Origin: Amaranthus tricolor
Taxonomy: Eukaryota > Streptophyta > Magnoliopsida > Caryophyllales > Amaranthaceae
Length of the DNA: 64,000 bases
Assembly: GCF_026212465.1 (NCBI RefSeq)
Contig: NC_080057.1
Location: 21,782,147-21,846,146 of the forward strand
Reading direction: 5' to 3'
Positions 42,821-64,000 of the stretch are shown here, in pieces; the first letter of the stretch is position 1; each line of letters begins with the position of its first letter. Under the pieces are notes generated by a model, which had not been told where the DNA came from, did no database searches, and saw only the letters and a list, made by a program, of their open reading frames with translations. The position numbers and the translations under genes were made by a program.

Positions 42821-43114
42821 AATAACAATAATAATACCTTAACTACTATTATTAATAACAAACTCAATGAAACCAAATCAAATCAGATCAGACTAGACCA
42901 AACCAGATCAGACCAGATCAGACCAGATCAGATCAGATCAGATCAGATCAGATCAGACCAGATCAGATCAGATCAGATCAGATCAGACCAGATCAGAAAG
43001 ATTCAGATCAGATCAGACTGAATCAGACCAGATCAGACCATATCAGATCAGATCAGATCAGACCTTAGTAAATTCAGATCAGATCCAATCAGATCAGACG
43101 AAGAGAACATGTCC
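41783..43114. mobile_element. Element with TGTTCTCTTC ends and expanded microsatellite interior
   Basis: The left end GAAGGTGTTCTCTTC and the right end, read on the other strand, GGACATGTTCTCTTC match at 12 of 15 positions. Both sides have TAA (41780-41782 and 43115-43117), a Harbinger-type target duplication. The interior is almost all simple sequence: TCAGA-type pentamers at 41838-41985 and 42885-43096 around TTA, TAA and AAC blocks. It lies only about ten bases from the neighbouring MITE's target site. No coding capacity. Confidence 0.7.
41987..42835. repeat. TTA/TAA trinucleotide array with higher-order structure
   Basis: About 670 bases of (TTA)n to 42657, then (TAA)n at 42665-42783 and (AAC)n at 42787-42818. 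The TTA part is broken at intervals by attgttataataataa followed by a short TAA block and aatatt (near 42066, 42159, 42322, 42451, 42546), so it is a series of alternating TTA and TAA blocks that could pair with each other. Long open frames here are simple-repeat artefacts (runs of Ile, Tyr, Leu, Asn). Confidence 0.95.
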
Positions 43115-43589
43115 TAAACCTCCCCTTAAACAAACATCAGTTGGATGGATGCCAAGCCTATCAAGAGTATAACATGGCGTACTGATAGCCATTGTGACTT
43201 CAAGTTGACTTGATTAACCAAAATCGATTATAATTCTACTCGGTTAGAAATAATATGTGTATAAAAATTGAGTCAAATAATTAAGATATTTACGCACTCG
43301 ACACTAAAATTAACTTGAATCAACCTGAATCATTATATTTTACTAGAAACTTACTCAAACATTATTATAATTTTTTGCAAGCAAAAATCTTTAAGTGATA
43401 GTCATCCACAAGAGTTTATGTTACATTAGGTAGTTTGCACAAAAAATACATAAGATAATTTTTTGCAAAATTTTTCTAATGCATTAGATAGTTTCATATA
43501 ACTTTTCTTTATATATATACTTCTTTGGCACAAATCGAGCCAAAACCTATGCTCGACGCCTATCAAGGCACAACATGGCATTTGTTTAT

Positions 43590-44480
43590 TTAGTACGTAA
43601 GATTCATGACTATTACAATAATGATGTATTACAAATATGTGTTACAAGATAAATCTAAACTATTTGTAATCCTTTGTATATGGCTTTGAACTCTTGTTGA
43701 ATCACCAAGGAGACGATTAAGATATGGTTGTGACAATCAATAAATCGTTCGAAAACTTGATATGAGTGGAAGACGTTCATGCACTTTCTTATTGTGATAT
43801 TTCTCCCACAAATGTGCTTGAGATAATAAATAAAATTCACAATGACAATGAGATACAATCTATACAACAAAATCCTAGCACAAGGAGATTGCAATAGTAA
43901 ATACAAGTGTTGTAGTGAATTAAGAACTTTGATGATGTTGAGAGTTAATTACTCTCTTAATATTATCTCATGAAAGGAAGAACAAGAATAAGAGTATTTT
44001 TAAAAAAGAAATTAGAAATGATATGGAGATGGGATATAATTTCCTTTGGCATGCATCCTCTATTTATAGAGCAATGCATCAAATAACACTTCCTTTTGAA
44101 ACAAAATTGTTTTACGAAGCAGAGCTTATGAATCAAAGTAATGATTCATCAAAGCAAACCAAAAACAATTAATTTCCAACCAGAAGTCAATTCACCATGA
44201 GTGGTGTTTTGATCAAAACAACACTAACAAACAAAATCGGATAAAACGAACAAAAACCGCGAAAGAACATAACAGAACCTGGCAACGAGTCGTCGCCCAA
44301 ATTTCGAGTCGATGTTTCTTGTAAAATCGAGTTGGCTTTACATTCCGCCAAAATTTGTTACTTCAATAACCAGGCGATGACTAGTCGCCTAGCCCACGAC
44401 GAGTCGTCGTTTTTCCCTCTGTTTGTGTTTTTGCGTTTTCTCTTTGAGGCATTAATTTGGACTTATATAGCATATTTATT
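43590..44480 (-). mobile_element. LTR-like block, probably a solo LTR
   Basis: On the minus strand a TATA box (ctataaata at about 44070-44078) is followed by a long untranslated-like stretch, and upstream of it are GC-rich palindromic words (gacgagtcgtcg, aggcgatgactagtcgcct) at 44283-44415. The layout copies the solo LTR at 40774-41451. Exact ends and target duplications were not found, so the limits are approximate. Confidence 0.4.
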
Positions 44481-45417
44481 TTAGTCCCATTATTGTACTT
44501 AGTATGTAATATATACAAATCTAGGTCTATATACTTTAAATGCTCAACAATGACAAACAATGATCGTGAGGTTATGATAGCCTAAGTAGGTATTTTAACC
44601 ATTCAAAATAGACATTATTAAAGCTAGAGTGTTTTAATATATAAACATAAATAAGTGTTATTAATACCTTTTTCCAAGCAATCATCTTCTTCATGTAGCA
44701 TTCTTTGTTCATCATCAAACTAGTCATCACCTATTTAATCGATGAACCTTCATACCGATAAAATTTGCAAATTGAACAAGAAACACTTAATTAAAAACGA
44801 CATTAAACATATCGAATTTAAGCATCAATCTCTCCATATTTAACTTCTTTGATGATTTCGATTGAATATATAATTTATTTTAATGATTTTTATCCATTTC
44901 TATGTAAATTTAGGGTTGAATTGTTAGAAATTCATTAGCGCCCTATCTTTTAAAAAGTTATACTTTGGTTTTAATAGTTTTCATTTTTTAAATTGTCTGA
45001 AGTGACATGTAACAATAGGGTATTATGCCAACAAAGTAAGACAATAGTTGGCATATTCAAAACCAATTAAAGACAAATGTTAGATTATTAGAAAAATAAT
45101 CTAAATGTGAGATTATAAACAATAAACAAGCAAAAATTTAGATTATTAATTTCAAAATTTTCTTTTGTTTATTTATTTAAATATGTATTTGAGTTTTTTT
45201 TGTTCATCAAGTTCGATACAAAGTAACTGTTAGCAATCTAAATAGATTTAGTTGTGGGTTGTTGTAGGTTATATGTTTATAGTTAACAGTCTAATTATAG
45301 TAACCGTTAATTTTAATGACAAAAATATAGAAAATCTTACAGAACAATCCGATTTTTATAAAAGTAACATTTCACCCTAAATAAACCACTAAAAATTACT
45401 TAAGCTGTTCGAACCAG

Positions 45418-45430
45418 TCTATAATATAAC
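45418..45430 (+). promoter_or_regulatory. Possible TATA box of the helicase gene
   Basis: The word tctataatataac lies about 110 bases before the ATG at 45538, so a start near 45450 would give a leader of about 90 nt. AT-rich surroundings weaken the call. Confidence 0.4.
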
Positions 45431-45537
45431 CTAAAAATTAGTTAAATATTTTCTTTTTCCAAAATCCAAACACTGAGCTGAAGGTGTTAAATCTCCGCGA
45501 AACCCCCTTTCTCTCCTATCTTCATTGACACCATACA

Positions 45538-57460
<11,923 letters not shown>

Positions 57461-58059
57461 TAGAGAGAAAATTAAACATGACTGAACATATGCTGTTACT
57501 GTTGGGCTTGAATTGACGTCTTTTTGAATGTTATGTAATGGTAATGGTAATGGTAATTGTAATGCTGATGGTAATAGAGTTTTCTGACAGTGTCATTGTA
57601 AAAAATGTCCTCTCATATTACTTGGGCTACAAAGTTTCTAGGTGCAACATGCCATTTTAACGGCAATATTTTATAAGTCGGTGTTTTCTCTGTTTAGTTT
57701 TGTTTGACAATCACTTAAGAGGAATAATTAATCCACAAATTCTAAGATGATTTTACGATAGAAACTGTATTTATTATTAGGTTGATTTAGGGTACGCCCA
57801 CCATTTTAAAGTGATCATTTATAATTTTAAAGTGATCACTTTTTATAGTGATTATTTACAACTTTAAAGTGATTAATTAGAAAAATAAATTTGTCTTATA
57901 GTGAGACAGTCACTTACAAAACTTGATGTACATTGCTAGTAATAATTAAAAATATTGGTATATTAATGATTATTAAAACTCAAAGTATGGAAATATAGTC
58001 ATAAATCCAAAAGAGTAATAGAGTACTATTGGGTTGAGAATGTTGGTAATTTACTGTCG
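57461..58059 (+). other. Helicase 3' region and gap before the MULE
   Basis: Probable 3' UTR to about 57660, with repeated taatgg words near 57535-57560. After that, 57801-57880 has three to four copies of aaagtgat, two as aaagtgatca, related to the word at 27.36 kb. No gene seen. Confidence 0.5.
57801..57880. repeat. aaagtgat repeat cluster
   Basis: attttaaagtgatca occurs twice, then tatagtgatta and actttaaagtgatta. It shares a 23-base word with 27357-27378. Probably a fragment of a dispersed MITE, followed at 57885-57905 by a tagtgagacagtca word. Confidence 0.55.
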
Positions 58060-58153
58060 ATTTGGTGAAAAATTTTAAAAAATCAATTATAGCAAAGTTC
58101 TAAAAATAATTTTCAAGATACGCAGTTATTTCTTAAAGTTATGGTTTGGATCT

Positions 58154-58300
58154 GTTCGTTGTTACTAATAACGAATAAAGTAACAGCGAATAAAGATTGG
58201 AGATTAAAAAGTCAAAGTCTTTGTTTTCTGTTAGTAACAGCGAACAAACTCTTAGACTTTTTTTGATTTCCAGTGTTTGTTCGCGTTAACAGCGAACAAA
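58154..58300. repeat. Left subterminal palindromic repeats of the MULE
   Basis: Three copies of the family gttcg(c/t)tgtta/taacagcgaa: gttcgttgttactaataacg at 58154, ttagtaacagcgaacaaa at about 58231, and tgttcgcgttaacagcgaac at about 58279. Repeated words just inside the TIRs are usual in MULEs and are candidate transposase sites. Confidence 0.8.
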
Positions 58301-59012
58301 TGCGATCTAAAAACAGCTGAACCCCTTTCTTCCTCATTTCCCCCAATTCAATTAAACCCTAAAACAAAAGTCGACCATTTCTCTCTCCTTTTCCTCCATT
58401 AAAACACCTTGAAAGCATCAATTAATCCCTCCCTGTTCCAATCCAACACTAGTAAAGTGATCTAGCATATACTTGGAGTTGTCTAAGGTATAAATTTCTT
58501 TTTTTTTTTCATTTTTTTATACGAAATTAGGGTTTTTTTCTTCCTTATCTAATTTTCACTCTTTGTTTAAAATGCAGCTCATTACTAATGCAAATACTAC
58601 TCATTTAGTTCAATATAAGCTTATTAAGGTAATGTATTATTGATTTTTTACTTATTTGTGCATTCTTTTGAATTTGGTTCAAGTACATTAGGTTTTTTTG
58701 TGTGGATGATGTGAGTTTGGTACCATGTTATCACTACTCATTTGAATTAATAATTATGTACTTAGTTACTTGGTGATTGTATTGATTTAGTTTATGTAAA
58801 TGCAGATAGTTAATTATGTTTGTTGATTTTGTTTTGTATATTGATTATATGTAATTAATTTGTTTTGTATATTGAGTATATTTATTTTATTTGAATTAGT
58901 TAATTAGTTTATGTAAATGTAGTTAAATAGTTATGTAAATGTAGTTAATTAATTATGTATATTCGTGAATGTACTTGGTGATGAAGTGGATTTTGTATGT
59001 ATTCATGTAGAA

Positions 59013-61309
59013 ATGGCATCATTTCGTGTGACTATTGCATGTTTTTGGAATGGTTCTATTCGTACAAGTGGTAACAAGGTTACGTATGTTGAGGGTAAAA
59101 GTAAATTATTTTCATGCAACTCGAACATGGATTTGAATGAGTTTAAGCTTTTTGTATTTTCTAAGATTGGAATTGACACCACACGAAGTACTGTTAATTT
59201 AAGTTTTAAATATGACATGAGTGGTCAATTATTAGCTTTTCCTGTTGAGGATGATGATTCTATAGATGCTATGTGGGAGCATTCAAAGGCTACATCTATT
59301 TTCTCTTTGGAGTTATACGTAGAAGTGGTACTCCTAGGCCAAGTTGTGAATGTTACTTCCAATCCTTCTCCTACGCTTATGCCTATTTTAACTCAAGAAA
59401 CTTAATATTCCTTTGTTCCTTCCCCATCTTCTACTCCTTCCGAATCCCCTCAAACTCAAGTCCCAAATGATGCGACTGGTAATTTAGGAGAAAGTACTGA
59501 GTTGGTACCTCGGGATAATGGTGATGAGAGTAATGAGCTTGTTGATGATCCTTCTGAGAATGATGTGCATGTGGATGAGGATGCCTTAGCTAGTGACATG
59601 ACCCTAGGCAACATTCCTATAATCGTTTCTCCAATACCTTATGCCCTATATCCACCTCTGGATGAATATGTAGAGGACAACTCTTGGAGGACTTGGGTTT
59701 GTGATACCACCTACACCGAAAATGGGGAGATTGAAAAGGGGATGATATTTGATAGTAAGGAAGCTTTGTTAAAGTTGTTAGAGTCTATCATATTCGTTGG
59801 AATGTAGAGTATAGAACAGAGACTTCTAACCAAACTTCTTTATCATTGAAGTGTAAGAGGGGATGTTCTTGGAAACTAAGGGCTAGGCTAAATCCTTATT
59901 CAACCTCATGGTTTATTTCAAAGTACAATGGAAAGCATGAGAATTGTGTGTTGGGTAGTGACACTGTGCCAGTTGGACATATTCACTTGACGTCCTCTGT
60001 GATTAACAATGTGATTAGGAATTGTGTTTCCAAAGACCCTTCGATTAAGGTGTCTGTCGTTCGATAGATGGTGAAAAATCGATTTGGGATAGAGGTCACT
60101 TATAAGCTAGCATGGGAGGATTCATATTCTCTTCTTCCACGCTTTTTGAAAGCGTTGCAACAATCTAACCCGGGCACAGTAGTTGAGTGGTTCTTTAAGG
60201 AAGACAATGACGCGGGTGTGTATGTACGTCCTAATATTAAAACCTTTCAACGTGTCTTTTGGGCCTTTAGACCTAGCATAAAGGGCTTTAAGTTTTGTAA
60301 ACCTTTGATCGCCATTGACGGTACACACTTGTATGGTAAGTATCGTCATACCTTATTGACTGCGATTGCGCAAGATGGTGATAAGGGTATCTTTTCACTT
60401 GCATTTGCCTTGGTTGAGAAGGAATGCATAGCTGCGTGGTCTTGGTTTATGGCGTGTATTCGTAAGCATGTAACACAAAAGATGTGATTGTGTATTATCT
60501 CTGATAGACATACGGGCATTTTAGCGACCATGGAAGAGACGGAATGGCAACCACCATACGCACATCATAGGTTGTGCTTATGTCATTTGCTTAGTAACTT
60601 TAACCATGCTATAGGTAATGTTCAACTTAAGAAGTTGTTTGGTAGAACTACTGAGCAAAGACGACACGCTAAGATTGTTGAGGGCTTGAGGGCAATTGGG
60701 GTTGCGAAACGAGAGGCTCTGTTTTGGATTGATAAAGTAGGTGATATGTCTAAATGGTCACTGTGTCATGATGGGGGTCATAGGTATGGTGTGACTAGCA
60801 CCAACTTAGCTGAGGTCTTCAACTTTGTAATGAAGGGCGTAAGGTTTTTGCCATTAACTACATTAGTTGAATTCACCTTCTATCGCGTCAACAACTACTT
60901 TGTGAAAAGACGCGAATGTTCTAGTACATAGATGACTGGAGGAAACATGTACACCTCTCATGCCACGAGGATTATTAGTAGAAACACCGAGAAGGCGAAC
61001 TTCCATGAAATTGTTGCTTTCAATTACACAAGAGGAATATTCGAGGTTAAGATTGGGCGGGGAAATAGAGGATCGTCAAAGGGGTGCAAGATTCAAATTG
61101 TTGACTTGAATCAAAGGAAATGCACATGTAACAAATTGGAAATATACCACTTACCTTGTTCACATGCCGTGGTTCCTCTCCATCACTCGGCGATGGATGA
61201 CACCACGAGGTTTCGTAGCTGCATCCCAGTATGCTCCTGCCGCGCCAATGATGACCTAATTCGTAATTATCCTTTCATGTTTAGTTGGTTACAAATACAA
61301 CTTTCATAA
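59013..61309 (+). pseudogene. MuDR-type MULE transposase, disrupted
   Basis: The start is taken at ATG 59013 (MASFRVTIACFW), a PB1-like N-terminal domain as in MuDR-type transposases, followed by an acidic linker. Then come the MuDR DNA-binding segment (KCKRGCSWKLRARLN, about 59849-59890), the MULE transposase core (IAIDGTHLYGKYRHTLLTAI, near 60308), a second catalytic-region stretch (CIISDRHTGI), and a SWIM finger CxCx(n)CxH (CTCNKLEIYHLPCSH, near 61120). Breaks: stops at 59403 (TAA), 60065 (TAG), 60485 (TGA) and 60929 (TAG), and a frame change between about 59780 and 59845. The protein cannot be made from this copy. Family certain. Confidence 0.92.
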
Positions 61310-61342
61310 TATAATATTAACTTAACTAACATTTGATTGCAG

Positions 61343-61675
61343 GCACAAGGTGTGGTAGCGGTGATCCAATCGAGCCATGAGCTGCTCGTACGAGAGATTG
61401 CGCATAGCATGCTCCTTGGCACTCAGTTCCAGCACTTCATACCGGAAGTGGCTGAAGAGGCTTCACCTGTTGCTGGCGAGGTCTAAGTCTCGTCTCCTCC
61501 TCATGACGTTCATTTGGAGGAGGTGGATTTGTCCTACCCCGAACATGGTTCGGGGACCTCGCAGGCTGAGCCATCGCAATACTAATCACCTCCACTCCCC
61601 GAGCGACACACGAACGCCTCTTACTATCGTAGGAGGCGTAAGAGGCCATCACAGTTGGAGAGAGATGAGGATTAG
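61343..61675 (+). pseudogene. Downstream coding remnant of the MULE
   Basis: After a good acceptor (tttgattgcag ending 61342) an open stretch reads AQGVVAVIQSSHELLVREIA, stops at GEV*, then continues open to AEPSQY*. A separate piece ends YYRRRKRPSQLERDED before TAG. This may be the last exon of the transposase gene or of another protein carried in the element. I do not recognise a domain. Confidence 0.35.
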
Positions 61676-61999
61676 TATATATTTTGTAATACATTGAACA
61701 TTTGTGTATATTAAACATTTGTGGGATTTCGACATTTTGACATTTGTACATAGTTTGCAATGTATGTATATATGTTTATTGTTTTTATCATATTTTGAAT
61801 ATGAACCGAAGTTAATAAGCCTCATTAGTACATAGTTTCATCCATGCTCGGACTTTTGGCGAACAATCATCCATGCTCAGACTTGTTATGACTTGTGTTG
61901 ATTACTTCATTGCAAATAGACGATGCCGATAATTCAACATAGTTTCATTAATAATAATTACAAATACATCGTTCATTCATGAAATAAAACCTTTACAAC

Positions 62000-62299
62000 T
62001 TAAGAATACTTATTAAAATTTTTCAATATCCTCTCGGTTTCTTCACTCCTACGCGTCTTATCAATTGCTTCCCTTCTCAAGTTATATATCTCGGTTCTAA
62101 GCTCTTCATTGTCTTTGTTGAGCTTAATAATGATGTCTTTTTGCCATTTGGTGTCCTCCGGATCAACCCACCTAAAGTAGGTGCATCCCAAACCTTCATT
62201 TTCGAATAGTGGACATGCAACATATTGACGTCTAGGATCAAAATTGCTCCAATCGCGACCGTATTCAACTTCATGACCACAACGACAGTGCTCTTCCAT
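62000..62299 (-). CDS. GRF-type zinc-finger protein inside the MULE, intact
   Basis: Single open frame of 99 aa, ATG at 62299. The start MEEHCRCGHEVEY is preferred over an in-frame ATG 48 bases upstream because the zinc finger begins at once and the extra residues show no conservation mark. The GRF finger has its signature in order: CRCG near residues 5-8, ACP near 30, CTYFRWVDPE near 40-50. A charged coiled-coil-like helix follows (KLNKDNEELRTEIYNLRREA). GRF fingers bind nucleic acid in other proteins; the role here is unknown. It reads inward from the right end, opposite to the transposase, and has no breaks. A possible 5' UTR intron lies between 62425 and about 62325. Confidence 0.75.
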   Translation of the reverse strand: MEEHCRCGHEVEYGRDWSNFDPRRQYVACPLFENEGLGCTYFRWVDPEDTKWQKDIIIKLNKDNEELRTEIYNLRREAIDKTRRSEETERILKNFNKYS

Positions 62300-62480
62300 T
62301 GAATATATGATGCTTTGACATATATAACTAAATTCAAATAAAAACATTAATTTGAAATTAATAAATAACTTTATATAAGATTATAAATGAACATATCAAA
62401 ATAAACATAATTTACAAGAGCATACCTCAACTTAACTTCAAAAGTAAAGGATGGATAGAATAGAATTAACAAGGGTGATG

Positions 62481-62490
62481 TATTTATAGA
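62481..62490 (-). promoter_or_regulatory. TATA box of the GRF gene
   Basis: On the minus strand TCTATAAATA, about 180 bases before the GRF ATG and 90 bases inside the right subterminal repeats. A good plant TATA consensus, placed so that the right end of the MULE drives the GRF gene. Confidence 0.6.
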
Positions 62491-62575
62491 TCTTCACTCA
62501 ACGGCTATATTTCAAAGCTACAACGGCTAATTTGAACAAAAACAACAAAGAAAAGTAAAAAAAAAGTCAAGGCTC

Positions 62576-62763
62576 AGTTCGCTGTTACTAACAGCGAACA
62601 AACTAGACCTGGTCAAACAAGGTCAAAGCTTTGTTCGCTGTTATTAACAACGAATAGAGCTTTGACCCTATTTGACCAAGTTTTAGCTTTGTTTGCTAAC
62701 ATCGAACACACTCTTTGTCTTTTTTGAACCCACTGCCTTTGTTCGTTGTTACTAAATGCGAAT
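62576..62763. repeat. Right subterminal palindromic repeats of the MULE
   Basis: Four copies: a 23-bp palindrome at 62577-62599 with arms gttcgctgtta and taacagcgaac; ttgttcgctgttattaacaa near 62631; tttgtttgctaacatcgaac near 62689; ttgttcgttgttactaa near 62741. They mirror the three at the left end. Confidence 0.85.
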
Positions 62764-62882
62764 ATCCCAAACTTCAAGTCTGGGAAAAAATTGCTTATAT
62801 TGGGAAATAGTTTCAAAACTTTACTATAATTTGAATTTTTTAATATTTTTTTGCTTATTTGTTTCAAATTTTTCCATTTGGT

Positions 62883-64000
62883 AATTAATATTAAATGGTG
62901 GGAATTAAAATTGATTTGTGGTGTAAATTTTTTATGATATTTATTATATCATTTTCATGACAATGAAAGTTTGATTATAAAAAAGGTTTTTCATCAAAAA
63001 TTTTCATTACCACCTAATACCCTATATTCAAATGGTAATGCATTAGAATGAATTTTGTGAAGAAAATGAGATTGTTGAAGGAGCATAACATAACCATTAG
63101 ATTTTTCAAGAGATACCCCTATCAAAATTACACAAACTTTTCATTAGCATCCCTATCATTTAGTATCAATTATCAAACGGGTCGTATCATAACTGCTAGC
63201 AATTTTGAAATCTTGAATCTTTTTAACAGATGCCTCCTACACGTGATAAAATCAAGTCTACATAATAAACTTTAAAATATTTTAGAATAAAATCTCAACT
63301 TTAAAATAAATTCTAAAAGTTCCAACATTACAAAAACGAAGATTCAAATATAAAAAAAAAAAACCAACACAAAGGTAATAGTCTTGGATATACTCAATGC
63401 ACACCAAAATAATCTGCACCACCACCAACCTTAAATCTAAAAAATATGAGCTAGAGAATCTATTTGAATAGAGTGGGAAATGAAAAATTAAATTTGTAAA
63501 TAAAACATTAAAAAAATACATTCTAAAAATATTATAGATTAAATACGCTTTAAACCAATAGTATAAATACGTATAGAATAATACTCCCTAATCCCTACGG
63601 AATTCGCAAGTTCGCGTTGAAGTAGCCGTAAAGTGGGACCCATAAACATCTTCACACTTACTACAAGTTACGAGTACAGTGAATTAGTAACTGAGATCTT
63701 CATTTTGCAAATTGCAATTTGATATACAGTTAGATTTTTAAAATTTTAAAATAATTTAAGTGTCATTATATATCGAAAATAAGGAGTTACTCGTCTAATT
63801 ACCAATTGGTTATAGTATATAATTATATCACACTTGTGTGCAATCAATTTTTTACTTAGGCGGACTTTTGACCGACAAATTTATCATCAATTTTCATTTT
63901 TTATTATATGTTTCTTGCAGCGCCATCTCGTTTAATTTTAGGCCCCAAAGCGAAAAATAAAAAAATCCTTAAAAACTTAAAACGTAACAAATTATATAAT
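62883..64000. other. AT-rich intergenic DNA
   Basis: No gene, RNA or clear mobile element seen. An atactccctaatccct at about 63582 looks like a Stowaway end but no partner was found. Short open frames carry no family features. Confidence 0.5.

Larger units (their letters stand above)
43115..45537. other. Intergenic DNA before the helicase gene
   Basis: No host gene seen. It holds an LTR-like block (43590-44480) and AT-rich DNA. A 20-base word, gcctatcaag(a/g) followed by g(t/c)a(t/c)aacatggc, occurs near 43157 and again near 43557, which may mark diverged copies of one repeat. Confidence 0.5.
58067..62875. mobile_element. Mutator-like element (MULE), 4.8 kb, two convergent genes
   Basis: The ends are long imperfect inverted repeats: on the left caattatagcaaagttct with gttatttcttaaagttatgg, on the right, other strand, caaattatagtaaagttttg with gacttgaagtttggg. 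Over about 90 bases the two sides align with small gaps. A direct repeat ATTTGGT flanks the ends (58060-58066 and 62876-62882), shorter than the usual 9 bp, so the outermost bases may have drifted. Just inside both ends are palindromic GTTCGCTGTTA/TAACAGCGAAC repeats. The element carries a decayed MuDR-type transposase on plus and an intact GRF zinc-finger gene on minus, pointing toward each other as mudrA and mudrB do in maize MuDR. Confidence 0.85.

Noticed and set aside
41758..42876. Long open frames (300 and 78 codons) in the TTA/TAA region
   Set aside because: They translate to runs of Ile, Tyr, Leu, Asn and Ser-Asp-Gln-type repeats, which follow from simple-sequence DNA with few stops. 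No protein features.
41838..43096. CRISPR-like array because of regular TCAGA repeats
   Set aside because: Pentamer microsatellite without spacers, in a plant nuclear sequence.
58965..61697. Several separate small genes in the MULE
   Set aside because: The pieces are consecutive parts of one transposase frame, broken by stops and a frame change; together they follow the usual domain order.
63582..63800. Stowaway MITE starting atactccctaatccct
   Set aside because: No matching inverted end was found within the next few hundred bases.

Overview
The window is nuclear DNA from a flowering plant, most likely a eudicot. The genes are intron-rich with GT-AG junctions and long AT-rich introns. Every complete protein matches a plant family in length and exon phase, and the repeats are typical plant elements (MULE, TRIM, Tourist-, Stowaway- and hAT-type MITEs, solo LTRs, SINE-like tails). 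A Caryophyllales origin is possible from the repeat style, but the sequence does not prove it.

Five host genes are present. (1) 222-5100, +: the 3' part of a COQ6-type flavin monooxygenase of ubiquinone synthesis; its first exon(s) lie left of the window. (2) 8477-25306, +: a complete HAC1-type p300/CBP histone acetyltransferase, 16 coding exons, 1703 aa. (3) 27850-36024, +: a complete peroxisomal 3-ketoacyl-CoA thiolase of the KAT2/PED1 type, 14 exons, 463 aa, with an N-terminal PTS2. (4) 37250-40588, -: a small single-pass membrane protein of unknown function, 3 exons, 180 aa, convergent with the thiolase. (5) 45538-57460, +: a DEAD-box RNA helicase of the RH20/DBP2 type, 10 exons, 501 aa, whose second intron is 5.3 kb and filled with repeats. 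For the complete genes the joined exons give an uninterrupted frame that is a multiple of three; for COQ6 the visible part does.

The accessory part is repeat DNA. 40.68-43.12 kb is a nest: a Tourist-like MITE (TTA target duplication) split by a solo LTR, then a second element with TAA duplication whose interior has become a TCAGA array plus about 0.8 kb of TTA/TAA trinucleotides. 58067-62875 is a nearly whole Mutator-like element with TIRs, palindromic subterminal repeats, a decayed transposase and an intact, convergent GRF zinc-finger gene with its own TATA box. The HAC introns hold a 384-bp TRIM with recognisable PBS and PPT and three SINE-like tails. Two copies of one hAT-type MITE family lie in introns of the thiolase and helicase genes.

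The genes are ordinary housekeeping loci (mitochondrial quinone synthesis, chromatin acetylation, peroxisomal beta-oxidation, RNA remodelling) and I see no functional linkage between them. The most unusual items are the two-gene MULE with the GRF protein, the TTA/TAA element, and a stop-free in-frame intron in the HAC gene.
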